A DNA stretch of 64,000 nt from Sphingobacterium sp. lm-10 (lineage in GTDB: Bacteria > Bacteroidota > Bacteroidia > Sphingobacteriales > Sphingobacteriaceae): contig NZ_JAMJWC010000001.1 in assembly GCF_023554555.1 (NCBI RefSeq), forward strand, positions 2,046,001-2,110,000, read 5' to 3'. Shown in pieces: positions 8,921 to 17,720 of the stretch; positions within the stretch are counted from its first letter, which is position 1, and every line of letters begins with the position of its first letter. Made by a program: the position numbers and the translations under genes. Below the pieces are notes generated by a model. The model saw nothing but the letters and a program-made list of their open reading frames with translations. It was not told where the DNA came from and did not search any database.

Positions 8921-9868
8921 TTGAAAATTTCTAACGAAACTAAAGTCGGAGCACTTACTGCCATCGCGATTGCATTGCTATTTATTGGCTATAGTTTTTT
9001 AAAGGGCAATGATGTATTTACTTCTGAAAACACCTATTATACGGAGTATAATAATGTAGATGGATTATCAGCATCAAAACCTGTGATGGTGAATGGCTAT
9101 CAGATCGGGCGTGTATCCAGCCTGAAGATGCAGGACAATGGCAAAATCCGTGCAGAGTTTAAAATAAAAAATGACTACGCTATACCCTCTAATACTGTAG
9201 CTCGTATTGTAAGTGCCGATCTTCTCGGAAGCAAGGCGATCGTATTTGAGTTAGGTAACAGCACTACGATGGCTAGAGACGGAGACCCGTTGCTTTCGGA
9301 TATTCAGGCTAATTTGATGGAGAAAGTAGAGCCTTTACAACATAAAGTAGAGAATCTTGTCGTAAAGCTAGACTCTGTTTTATCTGCTGTGAATACCACA
9401 TTGGATGATGAATTTCAGCGCGACTTCAAACAGAGTCTTAGAAGTATATCCGTGTCTTTGGGTAATGTGGAGAAAATCACCAATGATGTAGAAGGACTAG
9501 TAGGTTCCGAACGTGTGCGACTGACAAAAATCATGATGAATTTAGAATCCATCACGAGCAATTTCAAAAATTACGACGGACAAATCAATTCTATCCTAAC
9601 TAATTTGGATACCATGTCAAATAACTTGGCTCAGGTACAGATTAAGGAAACGGTAGATAATGCTAATAAAGCCATGCAGGAAGTACATGTGATCACACAG
9701 AAGATTCAAAATGGTGATGGCTCGTTGAGCTTGCTTATCAATGATGACAAGTTGTACAACAACCTGAATAATGCTTCACTTAATCTGGATAATTTGGTAA
9801 AAGATTTGAAGGAAAACCCGGGACGCTATCTTCGCTTAAGTCTGTTTGGAAAGAAAGACACGAAGTAG
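8921..9868 (+). CDS. MlaD/MCE family lipid-transport substrate-binding protein
   Basis: The 315-residue protein is anchored by one N-terminal membrane helix (about 10-27) and carries an MCE/MlaD domain (about 36-115, with SASKPVMVNGYQIGRVSSL and a C-terminal SADLLGSKAIVFELG). A long helical, probably coiled-coil tail (about 125-300) follows. MCE proteins form periplasmic hexamers that carry phospholipids between the membranes with an ABC transporter; the permease and ATPase genes are not next to it here. The start is TTG at 8921-8923: the next Met is beyond the membrane helix, so TTG is required. A strong bidirectional terminator follows. Confidence 0.9.
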   Translation: MKISNETKVGALTAIAIALLFIGYSFLKGNDVFTSENTYYTEYNNVDGLSASKPVMVNGYQIGRVSSLKMQDNGKIRAEFKIKNDYAIPSNTVARIVSADLLGSKAIVFELGNSTTMARDGDPLLSDIQANLMEKVEPLQHKVENLVVKLDSVLSAVNTTLDDEFQRDFKQSLRSISVSLGNVEKITNDVEGLVGSERVRLTKIMMNLESITSNFKNYDGQINSILTNLDTMSNNLAQVQIKETVDNANKAMQEVHVITQKIQNGDGSLSLLINDDKLYNNLNNASLNLDNLVKDLKENPGRYLRLSLFGKKDTK

Positions 9869-9890
9869 AAATCCGTTTGAATATCCTATA

Positions 9891-9930
9891 AAAAGAATAA
9901 GCCAGCGCAATGCGCTGGCTTATTCTTTTT
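9891..9930. terminator. Bidirectional intrinsic terminator
   Basis: A nearly perfect palindrome spans the 40 nt. The core GCCAGCG/CGCTGGC is flanked by AAAAGAATAA and TTATTCTTTT, so both strands get an A-tract before and a U-tract after the stem. It separates the plus-strand MCE gene from the minus-strand S9 peptidase gene. Confidence 0.9.
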
Positions 9931-9945
9931 ACACCGTTGAATACT

Positions 9946-12057
9946 TTACAAGGTTTCTTCTAACCATCGGAAGAATTCCCGTTGCCATACTTGTGCGTTG
10001 TGACCGGAAACTACCCAGTGATTTTCTCCTGGCAAATACACCAAACGGCTTTTGATACCTTTTAGTTGTGCTGCCTGAAATGCTTCCAGACCTTGCCCCA
10101 CAGGCACCCTGAAATCTTTACCTCCCTGAATCACCATAATCGGAGCATCCCACTTGTCGATGTGTTTGATGGGATTAAACTCGGTGTAGGTCTGCTCATT
10201 TGCTGGATCCCAGTATGGGCCACCTAAATCTTTATTAGCAAAGAATAACTCTTCGGTGGTACCATACCAAGACGTCATGTTGAATAAACCGCAATGCGAA
10301 ATAAATGACTTGAATCGCCCTTCGTGTACACCCGCCAGCATGAATACAGAATATCCACCATAGCTCGCACCTACGGCACCCAAACGGGCAGTATCTACAT
10401 AAGATTCTTTGGATAAATCATCAATGGCAGATAGATAATCGCGAATAGGCTGACCACCCCAATCACCAGAGATATCCTCATTCCATTTTGTACCCCAGCC
10501 CGGCATTCCACGGCGATTTGGTGCAATTACGATATAACCTTGAGAAGCGATCAATTGCAAATTCCAACGCAGAGAATAGGACTGTGTAACAGCTGATTGC
10601 GGCCCACCTTGGCAATACAGTAAGGTCGGATATTTCTTGGTAGGATCAAAATTAGGCGGATAAACTACCCAGGAGAAGAGATCTTCCCCATCAGTCGCTT
10701 TGGTAAAACGACCCTTTACAGGTGTTTCAGCAATCTGCGCGTAGGCGGCGTCATTCACTTTAGTGATTGGGCTAAGCTGACGAGTTTTAAAGTCATAACG
10801 ATAAATCTCGGTAGCGCGGGTAAGGCGCGTGGATGTGACTACTAAACCTCCATCATATTCGCCAACAATGCCTGTTACGTCGAACTCTCCTTCACTGATC
10901 TGCGTAATCTTTGCAGTTGCTTTTGTTGCCAAGCTAGTAGGTACGGTCACCTCAAATAGTTGTACTGTGCCTTTGACCGGAGCGGTAAAATAAATCTTCT
11001 TACCATCCTTACTCCAGACGAAGGAGTTGACTGTCTCGTCCCAATGAGCGGTAAGGTTCAATTGGTTCCTAGCGTCTTGATCCTGTAAAATAATATCATT
11101 TTTATCCGCTTCGTATCCGTCGGTTTTCATGCTTAGCCAAGCCAATCTGTTCCCAGCTGGGCTAAATGTCGGGCTGGTATCGTAACCATTCAGTCCTTCC
11201 GTCAAATTGCTAGTCTGTGCAGTGGCCAGTTCATACCGATAGATATCGGTATTCGTACTTAGCGCATACTCTTTGCCTGATTTTTTCTTAGTGACATACA
11301 AAACGGCTTTGCTGTCTGGAGACCAGGCAAAATCTTCCGCTCCGCCGAATGGCGCCTGCGGACTGTAATACGGTTTACCTTCCAACAGGTCTATCGGTTC
11401 TCCGAGCTTACCGTCTGAATAGCTGGCTACAAACGGATGCGTGTATCGGCCATCGTTGAACGTATCCCAATGCCGATAATCCAGATCATCATATACATAC
11501 ACATCGCTTTTAGGCAAGTCTTTGTGTTTATCTGGACTGTGAAAAGCATTTACCAGAACCGATTTGCTGTATAGAATATGTTTTTTATCGGGAGAAAGCC
11601 GCACATCGGATAGCTTGCCGTCGGTTTCTGTGATTTTGACCTTTTGGCGACCGTCGGCAAGCATTTTCCATAGATCGCCCTTAAACAGGTAGATGATCTC
11701 CCCTTTCTGGGTGATGTCCAATACGGTTTCTGAGCCATGCTCAGTAGTAAGTTGCGTAGGACTGCCGCCCAGCACAGGCACGGCAAAAAGATTGCGCTCT
11801 GCACTATTTGTTTCAAAATTGTACTGTGCTACACCGTAGATCACCTGTTTGCCATCTGGTGTAAGTTGTTCACCAGATACACGACCTAGCTTCCACAGAT
11901 TTTCTGCCGTTAATGCCTGGCGATCGGAGGAAATATTGACCAACTCGGTGTTCTTCGTACGTTTGATTCTTTGTGGCACATCTTTTAGATTTTGTGCATG
12001 CCCTATGGTGATGCTCATCACCAAAAAAGCACCCAACATGTTTTTTGTATACGTCAT
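9946..12057 (-). CDS. Secreted S9 family prolyl-oligopeptidase-type peptidase
   Basis: The 703-residue protein has a signal peptide (about 1-21, ending GHA), an N-terminal beta-propeller built from WD40-like/TolB-like repeats (e.g. LSPDKKHILYSK, WSPDSKAVLYVT, WSKDGKKIYFT), and a C-terminal alpha/beta-hydrolase domain. The catalytic triad is readable as Ser565 in GASYGGYS, Asp648 in QGGKDFRVP and His680 in GENHWV. It probably cleaves short peptides in the periplasm. It lies 33 nt downstream of recN on the same strand. It lacks the double-Glu motif of DPP IV, so it is closer to acylaminoacyl- or oligopeptidase-type S9C members. Confidence 0.92.
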   Translation of the reverse strand: MTYTKNMLGAFLVMSITIGHAQNLKDVPQRIKRTKNTELVNISSDRQALTAENLWKLGRVSGEQLTPDGKQVIYGVAQYNFETNSAERNLFAVPVLGGSPTQLTTEHGSETVLDITQKGEIIYLFKGDLWKMLADGRQKVKITETDGKLSDVRLSPDKKHILYSKSVLVNAFHSPDKHKDLPKSDVYVYDDLDYRHWDTFNDGRYTHPFVASYSDGKLGEPIDLLEGKPYYSPQAPFGGAEDFAWSPDSKAVLYVTKKKSGKEYALSTNTDIYRYELATAQTSNLTEGLNGYDTSPTFSPAGNRLAWLSMKTDGYEADKNDIILQDQDARNQLNLTAHWDETVNSFVWSKDGKKIYFTAPVKGTVQLFEVTVPTSLATKATAKITQISEGEFDVTGIVGEYDGGLVVTSTRLTRATEIYRYDFKTRQLSPITKVNDAAYAQIAETPVKGRFTKATDGEDLFSWVVYPPNFDPTKKYPTLLYCQGGPQSAVTQSYSLRWNLQLIASQGYIVIAPNRRGMPGWGTKWNEDISGDWGGQPIRDYLSAIDDLSKESYVDTARLGAVGASYGGYSVFMLAGVHEGRFKSFISHCGLFNMTSWYGTTEELFFANKDLGGPYWDPANEQTYTEFNPIKHIDKWDAPIMVIQGGKDFRVPVGQGLEAFQAAQLKGIKSRLVYLPGENHWVVSGHNAQVWQREFFRWLEETL

Positions 12058-12090
12058 TTATCGTTGTTTTTGTTGTGTTGAAGCGTTGAG

Positions 12091-13746
12091 TTATCCGGCA
12101 ATTAATTCTTTGGCATGTTGCAGCGCAGCATCTCCAGGCTGAGCGCCACTCAGCATCTTGGCGATTTCTAAGATGCGCTCCTCGGTTGCTAAGGCCTCGA
12201 TTCTCGAGTGCGTGCGCTCGTCACGATCTTCCTTGTAGACTTTGAAATGTCTTTTGCCTTTGGAAGCAATCTGTGGAAGATGTGTAATCGCAATCACTTG
12301 CATATGTGAAGCTAAAGCATGCATCACGTCGCCGACCTGCAAAGCTACTTCTCCAGAGATACCAGTATCAATCTCATCAAAGATAATCGTTGGTAGAGCG
12401 GAAGATCGTGCTACTAACGACTTTACCGCCAGCATAACTCTCGAAAGCTCACCGCCAGAAGCGACCTTGTGAATAGGTTGAGGCGTTTGTCCTTTATTAG
12501 CAGAAAATAAAAAGGCTATTTTGTCCATTCCTTGCGCATGGAACTGTTCGCCAGATGTCAAATCAATCTGTAATACAGCATTCGGCATTCCTACCTTCCG
12601 CAGGGTTTGTTCTATTTCTTGTTTGATCTGATCCAGCACCGCTTTCCGTTTGTCGGATAATACGAAGCCTGCTTCGCGCGTGCTTTGTTCGGATTGCGCC
12701 ACTTCCGCGGTCAAGTGAGTGACTTCCTCTTCCTGATCGTTTAGCGATTTTATCTTTTCTTGTAGCGTAACTCCCAGTGCAATTAATTCCGTAACATCAG
12801 CAACGCGGTATTTTTGTACCAAGCCGTAGAGCGTAGATAAGCGTTCCGTCACGAATTGCAGCCGTTCTTCGTCTACCGTGATGGTCTGCTCCTGCTGCAC
12901 CAATTCTGCAACAACATCTTTCATCTCGATCAGACTGCTATTTAATCGGGCGAGCAACTCTTCGCCATCGGGCAAAAATGTCGTAACCCGTTGCATTTCA
13001 TGTTGCGCATCTCTCAGGCCCTGCAATACACTTTGCTCGGATTCTTCCAGCAAATGAATTGATGCGAGCAATCCTCTCTTAATGTCTTCAGCATGCTCTA
13101 ATTGTAATTGCTCTGCCTCCAACTCCTGTACTTCGCCCTCGGCCAACTGTGCTGTATCCAGTTCATTTACCACAAATTGGTTATAATCCAGTTCGGCATT
13201 GGATTTTGCCATCTGCTCTTCCAACTGCCGCAATGCTGACACGGCAGTTTTATATGCCTTCAACTGCGCTTTATATTGACCCAATGGCACTGCATTGTCA
13301 GCAACACTATCCACCACCAGAAATTGAAAATCTTCGGTATTAATCTGTGTGGTCGCTTGCTGCGAGTGAATATCGATTAATCGCTCACTGAGCGATTTCA
13401 ACACTTGAAGTGTCACGGGGGTATCGTTGACAAATGCGCGGGATTTTCCTTCCGCGCTAATTTCTCTCCGAATGATAGTTTCTCCTTCGTAATCAAGATC
13501 CTGCTCCTCAAATAGATCTTTTAGTGCATAGCTGCGAATGTCAAAATATCCTTCTATGATACATTTACTACCTTCGTTGAATACGTACTTCCCTTCTACC
13601 CTATTGCCCAAAATCAATCCCAATGCTCCCATAATGATGGACTTACCAGCACCAGTTTCTCCAGTAATGATGTTTAGTTTGTCATCAAACTCGATATCCA
13701 AAGAATCTATCAAGGCGTAATTTCTAATCAGGAGCTTTCGTAGCAT
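12091..13746 (-). CDS. recN: DNA repair protein RecN
   Basis: The 551-residue protein is an SMC-like ATPase that acts in double-strand-break repair. It has a Walker A motif GETGAGKSI (about 29-37), a long central coiled coil (about 160-360), the ABC signature SGGELSRVMLAVK and a Walker B sequence TIIFDEIDTGISG, ending with an ATPase D-loop/H-loop region (VIAITHLPQIAS). Length and order match RecN. Transcription probably starts at a TATCTTTG box 26 nt upstream, and the S9 peptidase gene follows after 33 nt. Confidence 0.97.
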   Translation of the reverse strand: MLRKLLIRNYALIDSLDIEFDDKLNIITGETGAGKSIIMGALGLILGNRVEGKYVFNEGSKCIIEGYFDIRSYALKDLFEEQDLDYEGETIIRREISAEGKSRAFVNDTPVTLQVLKSLSERLIDIHSQQATTQINTEDFQFLVVDSVADNAVPLGQYKAQLKAYKTAVSALRQLEEQMAKSNAELDYNQFVVNELDTAQLAEGEVQELEAEQLQLEHAEDIKRGLLASIHLLEESEQSVLQGLRDAQHEMQRVTTFLPDGEELLARLNSSLIEMKDVVAELVQQEQTITVDEERLQFVTERLSTLYGLVQKYRVADVTELIALGVTLQEKIKSLNDQEEEVTHLTAEVAQSEQSTREAGFVLSDKRKAVLDQIKQEIEQTLRKVGMPNAVLQIDLTSGEQFHAQGMDKIAFLFSANKGQTPQPIHKVASGGELSRVMLAVKSLVARSSALPTIIFDEIDTGISGEVALQVGDVMHALASHMQVIAITHLPQIASKGKRHFKVYKEDRDERTHSRIEALATEERILEIAKMLSGAQPGDAALQHAKELIAG

Positions 13747-13771
13747 GCGTTGTCCGTTATGATGATGTTAC

Positions 13772-13779
13772 CAAAGATA
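13772..13779 (-). promoter_or_regulatory. Putative -7 promoter box for recN
   Basis: On the minus strand this reads TATCTTTG, an exact TAnnTTTG match, 25 nt before the recN start codon. Confidence 0.5.
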
Positions 13780-13833
13780 AAAAGGATTTATTACATACGT
13801 TGATACCCCACTACGTATTGTATCGGAAATCCG

Positions 13834-13841
13834 TATTTTTG
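13834..13841 (+). promoter_or_regulatory. Putative -7 promoter box 4 nt before the SprT-like start
   Basis: TATTTTTG matches TAnnTTTG and ends only 4 nt before the ATG at 13846. With the element centred at -7, transcription would begin at or next to the start codon, predicting a leaderless or nearly leaderless mRNA. Confidence 0.5.
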
Positions 13842-13845
13842 TATA

Positions 13846-14472
13846 ATGCCTGATTTTAGCAAGTCACTATCTCGATATATGCCCGAAGCGGCGGCGCCGA
13901 TTGTTTCACAATGGATTTTGGATACCGGATGTCGTTTTCGGGTCGCCAAATCCCGTAGCACAAAGCTAGGAGATTATCGTGCGCCGTTTCAAGGAAAAAC
14001 GCATCAAATCTCCGTAAACCACGATTTGAATCCTTACGCTTTCTTGATCACCACAGTGCATGAATTTGCCCATTTAAAAACCTGGACGCAGCACAAAGAT
14101 CGGGTAAAACCCCATGGCCGCGAGTGGAAAAACAACTTCAAAGACTTGATGGCTCCTTTCTTTAAACTGCAGGTACTGCCTCATGATGTCACCACTGCGC
14201 TGTTGCAGTACATGGACAATCCAGCGGCTTCGAGTTGCACGGATTTAAACTTGTATCGCACCTTAAAAAAATATGATCTTGCTAGTGGTGAATTGATCAC
14301 GGTGGAGTCGGTTCCCGCAAACAGTGTATTCTCTTTGAAAAATGGGCGCATTTTTCAAAAAAAAGAAAAATTACGGAAGAGGTTTAAGTGCGTGGAACTG
14401 TCTACTGGTCGTTACTACCTCATTCATCCTATTGCAGAAGTAATTCCGGTTAAAAGTACAGAGAGTATATAA
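13846..14472 (+). CDS. SprT-like zinc-metalloprotease domain protein
   Basis: The 208-residue cytoplasmic protein carries an SprT-like domain with the zinc motif HEFAH (His72, Glu73, His76), preceded by a strand that fits the family (KTHQISVNHDLNPYAFLITT). The C-terminal part (about 140-205) looks like a small beta-rich region without an obvious zinc ribbon: only isolated Cys residues are present. SprT relatives of the SPRTN kind cleave DNA-protein crosslinks, but activity of bacterial members is largely unproven, so function here is inference. The M28 peptidase gene follows 34 nt later but has its own promoter box. Confidence 0.85.
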   Translation: MPDFSKSLSRYMPEAAAPIVSQWILDTGCRFRVAKSRSTKLGDYRAPFQGKTHQISVNHDLNPYAFLITTVHEFAHLKTWTQHKDRVKPHGREWKNNFKDLMAPFFKLQVLPHDVTTALLQYMDNPAASSCTDLNLYRTLKKYDLASGELITVESVPANSVFSLKNGRIFQKKEKLRKRFKCVELSTGRYYLIHPIAEVIPVKSTESI

Positions 14473-14494
14473 ATCGGGTTTCCCAAAGAACCCT

Positions 14495-14502
14495 TATATT
14501 TG
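14495..14502 (+). promoter_or_regulatory. Putative -7 promoter box 4 nt before the M28 peptidase start
   Basis: TATATTTG matches TAnnTTTG and ends 4 nt before the ATG at 14507, the same spacing as in the gene upstream and in trmD. Confidence 0.5.
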
Positions 14503-14506
14503 AATT

Positions 14507-16162
14507 ATGTATAAATCACTATCTATTCTGGCATTATCACTGTTCGCATTGGTTTCGTGTAATCAAAAGACCGAAAAATACGATCCTTCTACATTAGATT
14601 CCACTGCTTTGTCTGCTATTTCCGAAGAAAGCTATCGTGCCTATGTCGCCGAACTATCATCTGATGAGTTTCTGGGTCGAAAACCATTCACGAAAGGAGA
14701 TACTTTGGCGGTACAGTACATCGAGAAACAATTTAAAGCGTTGGGACTGGAACCTGGAAATGGCGACTCCTATTTTCAGGAGGTACCTATGGTACAAATT
14801 GATGCTAGACCAACCAATACCAAGTGGACATTTAGTGGGCCGAAAGGACAGGTTAATGCAACGTACTTGGATGATTTTGTGATTTCTACACCACAAATGG
14901 ATGACCAAATTCAGGTATCAGATTCGGAATTGATCTTTGTAGGATTTGGTATCGTAGCGCCCGAATTTGACTGGAACGATTATGCTGGCGTGGATGTAAA
15001 AGGAAAAACGGTGGTGGCGATGGTTTCTGACCCCGGTCGATACGATAAAAACCTGTTTAAAGCCGATACGATGACCTACTATGGGCGTTGGAATTACAAA
15101 TATGAGGAAGCCGCACGACAAGGGGCAACAGGAGTAATATTGATCCATGAAACTGCAGCTGCCAGCTATGGTTGGAACGTGGTACGCTCGGGTTGGTCTG
15201 GCCCGCAGCTCAGTCTGGTTCCAGCGGAGGGTGTGAAAAATGTGCAATTTCAGAGTTGGATAACAACCCCTGTTGCGAACCAACTGTTTGCCATTAGTGA
15301 CATCAATGCGAGCATCATGGAGGAAGCTAAGAAGCCGGGCTTCAAAGCACATGCTATGGGCATAAAAACGAGTGTTGATTTACAAAACAAAATCCGAAAA
15401 TCTACTTCGAACAATGTCGTAGCACAGTTGAAAGGTACGAAACGTCCGGATGAAGTAATTATTTACACAGCACACTGGGATCACTTGGGCGTAGGCGAAG
15501 CGGTGGATGGCGATTCTATTTTTAACGGTGCTATCGATAATGCGGCTGGTGTATCCGCACTGTTCGAGATCGCGAAAGCCTTCCAAGCTGCGAAAATAAA
15601 ACCAGAACGAACCATCGTATTTATGGCAGTAACAGCCGAAGAAGAGGGCTTGTTAGGATCACAGTATTACACAGAACACCCCATTTTTCCGTTAAAAAAG
15701 ACCGTTGGAAACTTAAACATGGATGCGTTTAATGCAGTCGGCGCAACAAAAGGTGTATCTATCGTAGGACGTGGCCAGACGGAATTAGAAGATTATGTGG
15801 AGCGGTCTGCTGCAAAATTTGACCGTGTTATCGTAGATGCTGGAAGTCCATCTTCGGGTGGATTTTACCGTTCAGATCATTTCAATTTCGTGAAAATGGG
15901 CGTACCAGGATTGTTTATGGGAAGCGGAGGTGATTATCTGGAAACAGATACCATAGCGCTGAATAAGCGCAAGGAAGCTTTGGCCGGAACCTACCATACC
16001 GTCGCGGATGAATACAACGAAAATTGGGATTTAGGGGGCATCTTGGCCGATATTCGCCTGTTCTTTGATATTGGATATACACTCAGTATGGATACGGTAT
16101 TTCCAAATTTCAAGCCTAAGTCGGAATTCAAAGAATTAGGCGACAAACGACTATCAAAATAG
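14507..16162 (+). CDS. M28 family zinc aminopeptidase lipoprotein with PA domain
   Basis: The 551-residue protein has a lipoprotein signal (lipobox LVSC, Cys18), so it is probably anchored in the outer or inner membrane facing the periplasm. The M28 fold is interrupted by a PA (protease-associated) domain at about 130-290 (GVDVKGKTVVAMVSDP). Di-zinc ligands fit the family: His in TAHWDHLG (about 322), Asp in DNAAGVSAL (about 344), Glu in TAEEEGLLGS (about 377), Asp in LNMDAFN and His in YHTVADEY (about 497). It releases N-terminal amino acids from peptides. The start is supported by the lipobox spacing. Confidence 0.94.
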   Translation: MYKSLSILALSLFALVSCNQKTEKYDPSTLDSTALSAISEESYRAYVAELSSDEFLGRKPFTKGDTLAVQYIEKQFKALGLEPGNGDSYFQEVPMVQIDARPTNTKWTFSGPKGQVNATYLDDFVISTPQMDDQIQVSDSELIFVGFGIVAPEFDWNDYAGVDVKGKTVVAMVSDPGRYDKNLFKADTMTYYGRWNYKYEEAARQGATGVILIHETAAASYGWNVVRSGWSGPQLSLVPAEGVKNVQFQSWITTPVANQLFAISDINASIMEEAKKPGFKAHAMGIKTSVDLQNKIRKSTSNNVVAQLKGTKRPDEVIIYTAHWDHLGVGEAVDGDSIFNGAIDNAAGVSALFEIAKAFQAAKIKPERTIVFMAVTAEEEGLLGSQYYTEHPIFPLKKTVGNLNMDAFNAVGATKGVSIVGRGQTELEDYVERSAAKFDRVIVDAGSPSSGGFYRSDHFNFVKMGVPGLFMGSGGDYLETDTIALNKRKEALAGTYHTVADEYNENWDLGGILADIRLFFDIGYTLSMDTVFPNFKPKSEFKELGDKRLSK

Positions 16163-16170
16163 TATATTTG
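16163..16170 (+). promoter_or_regulatory. Putative -7 promoter box for the 141-residue membrane protein
   Basis: TATATTTG (exact TAnnTTTG) begins right after the stop codon of the M28 gene and lies 33 nt before the next ATG, a normal leader length. Confidence 0.4.
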
Positions 16171-16203
16171 TGCGGAGATAATGTATTGAAGTACTAATTT
16201 TTT

Positions 16204-16629
16204 ATGATAACTGGAATGAAACATTTACACTCTACACTTGCTGTAGTATTGCTCATCGCTTTGGTAATTTCTATTGTGATTACACTGGTTAATTACTTAA
16301 AATATCGCCCATACAACCGAAAAATTGCGTTGATCGGTTTGATCAGCGGACACATGCAGATGCTTATAGGAATCATCTATTTCATCACGCTTCAATACTA
16401 CAGCATGTTTTCAGGAGCAGTTATGAAAGATAGCTTGATGCGCTTCAAAGTCATTGAGCACCCACTTGTCATGATATTAGGTGTGGTCGCGATTACCATT
16501 GGATATTCTAAAGCGAAGCGAATGAATGAAGATTGGAAAGCAAATCAAACGGTATTCATTTTCTACATCATCGGTTTGATTCTTTTTCTGTCACGTATTC
16601 CTTGGAAAACTTGGTCGTTGTTTGCGTAA
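16204..16629 (+). CDS. Small four-helix membrane protein, function unknown
   Basis: The 141-residue protein has about four transmembrane helices (near 12-35, 45-66, 83-101 and 117-135). Conserved-looking polar positions lie inside or next to helices (His50 in SGHMQMLIG, His90 in IEHPLVMILG), which could bind a cofactor such as haem. Bacteroidota relatives are often labelled cytochrome b-like, but I see no proof of this. Start ATG 16204 is used; an in-frame ATG at 16216 (MKHLHS) is an equally good start. A terminator follows. Confidence 0.75.
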   Translation: MITGMKHLHSTLAVVLLIALVISIVITLVNYLKYRPYNRKIALIGLISGHMQMLIGIIYFITLQYYSMFSGAVMKDSLMRFKVIEHPLVMILGVVAITIGYSKAKRMNEDWKANQTVFIFYIIGLILFLSRIPWKTWSLFA

Positions 16630-16655
16630 GACAACAAGTCTATAGAAAGTTTATG

Positions 16656-16688
16656 GAGCGCTCAAACATTGTTTGGGTGCTTTTTTTG
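16656..16688 (+). terminator. Intrinsic terminator
   Basis: AGCGCTCAAAC (16657-16667) pairs with GTTTGGGTGCT (16671-16681) with two G-U pairs, followed by a run of seven T. It ends transcription of the small membrane protein gene. Confidence 0.8.
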
Positions 16689-16730
16689 TTATATTAAAGG
16701 ATCTAAGCCAAGAACAGGAACTTGCTGAGC

Positions 16731-17078
16731 ATGCCTAAAGAATTTATAGACATTATTCTGATCGACCTATTTATATTAGCAGTCCCTCTGGTGCTGTATT
16801 TTTTTCCGCCCAAGAATATCAATTCTTTTTATGGTTATAGAACAAATCGTTCAACAAACAACATCGACAATTGGCGGTTTGCACAACGGTATTTTTCAAA
16901 ACAATGGATGCTTTTATCCCCCGTAATCATCGTCGTTCAAGTTTTATTGATATACTTTACTGATCATGACTTGAGCTCAAAATCTTCTATGATACTTCCC
17001 ATCTCGATGGCTATGTTCTTTATAGGAAGCTTTATTTGCATACTCCGTACGGAGCAAAAATTAAAAAGAATGATGTAA
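16731..17078 (+). CDS. SdpI-family small membrane protein
   Basis: The 115-residue protein has three or four hydrophobic helices. The central stretch FYGYRTNRSTNNIDNWRFAQ, with its G-Y-R-T/S...N...W...A spacing, is the hallmark of the SdpI family (immunity protein to the SdpC toxin in Bacillus). Most Bacteroidota homologues are not linked to a toxin gene, and none is seen here, so the role is unknown. The ATG at 16731 is preferred; a TTG at 16722 would add three residues. Confidence 0.8.
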   Translation: MPKEFIDIILIDLFILAVPLVLYFFPPKNINSFYGYRTNRSTNNIDNWRFAQRYFSKQWMLLSPVIIVVQVLLIYFTDHDLSSKSSMILPISMAMFFIGSFICILRTEQKLKRMM

Positions 17079-17161
17079 GTAGCTACCGCTAAGCAGAATC
17101 GGGAAAAGCACTATATTGATAAATAAGATGGTTTTATAAAAATGACAATAGATGCGTAGGA

Positions 17162-17458
17162 TTAATCTACTGTCGATTCCTCAACAATATACACATCTTC
17201 ATTGGTTCTTTTCATTTTGAATTTTTCGCGGGCGATCTTTTGAATGATGTCTGGATTGGATTTGACATCTTTGATCGCGGTAGAAATTGTGGAAATCTCG
17301 CGCGTGTAATATTCTTTTTCGGCTTCCAGTTTCTTTCTTTCCTGTTGATAGTTGTACTGTGTGGTTAGGTCATAACGGTCAAAGAAAGCCATCCAGGCGA
17401 TAAACACCGCAACGGCAATCAAATACTTGTTTCGAACCACATTGACGAAGCGTTCCAT
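17162..17458 (-). CDS. ftsB: Septum formation initiator, FtsB/DivIC family
   Basis: The 98-residue protein has a short cytoplasmic N-terminus, one membrane helix (about 11-27) and a periplasmic coiled coil (about 36-70, YQQERKKLEAEKEYYTREIS), followed by the family-typical KIAREKFKMKRTNEDVYIV. FtsB/DivIC forms the FtsQLB division complex. It lies downstream of enolase on the same strand, an arrangement found in many bacteria, though here a 350-nt gap with a terminator and a repeat separates them. Confidence 0.9.
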   Translation of the reverse strand: MERFVNVVRNKYLIAVAVFIAWMAFFDRYDLTTQYNYQQERKKLEAEKEYYTREISTISTAIKDVKSNPDIIQKIAREKFKMKRTNEDVYIVEESTVD

Positions 17459-17617
17459 AGATACAAAGATATTATTATCGCGTTAAAATGAGGCCGTTCA
17501 TGAAAAATAAATTCCGCACTTCGGTCATTGAAACCCGAGGGACGATTGGTGCGAAGCTGCGGCAACATAACATCATCGCATTATCAACCAAAATCAACTT
17601 TATCAACCCATAGAATC

Positions 17618-17720
17618 AAGATTAGTTTCCTTCGGAGCTGCCTTCGGCGGTCATCGTGTCTCCTCGTAATGACGAAGTTGTCGTCTTTGCGAAGCCGAGG
17701 CAAGAGGCTGCGGCAATCTT
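17618..17720. repeat. Imperfect palindromic intergenic repeat, MITE/BIME-like
   Basis: The roughly 103-nt block begins AAGATTAGTTTCC and ends GCGGCAATCTT, so its ends are inverted copies (AAGATT/AATCTT). The centre is also inverted: CGTAATGAC (from about 17670) against GTCGTCTTTGCG after a short spacer. A partial echo of the end sequence (GCTGCGGCAA) occurs at about 17560. Its GC content differs from the surrounding AT-rich spacer. Repeats of this type (containing CGTAATGACG and GGCAATCTT) are dispersed between genes in Sphingobacteriaceae genomes, to my knowledge. Only this copy is in the window. It contains no believable gene. Confidence 0.6.

Noticed and set aside
16731..17078. SdpI-like protein as part of a toxin/immunity system
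   Set aside because: No SdpC-like or other toxin ORF is adjacent; SdpI relatives are common without toxins.
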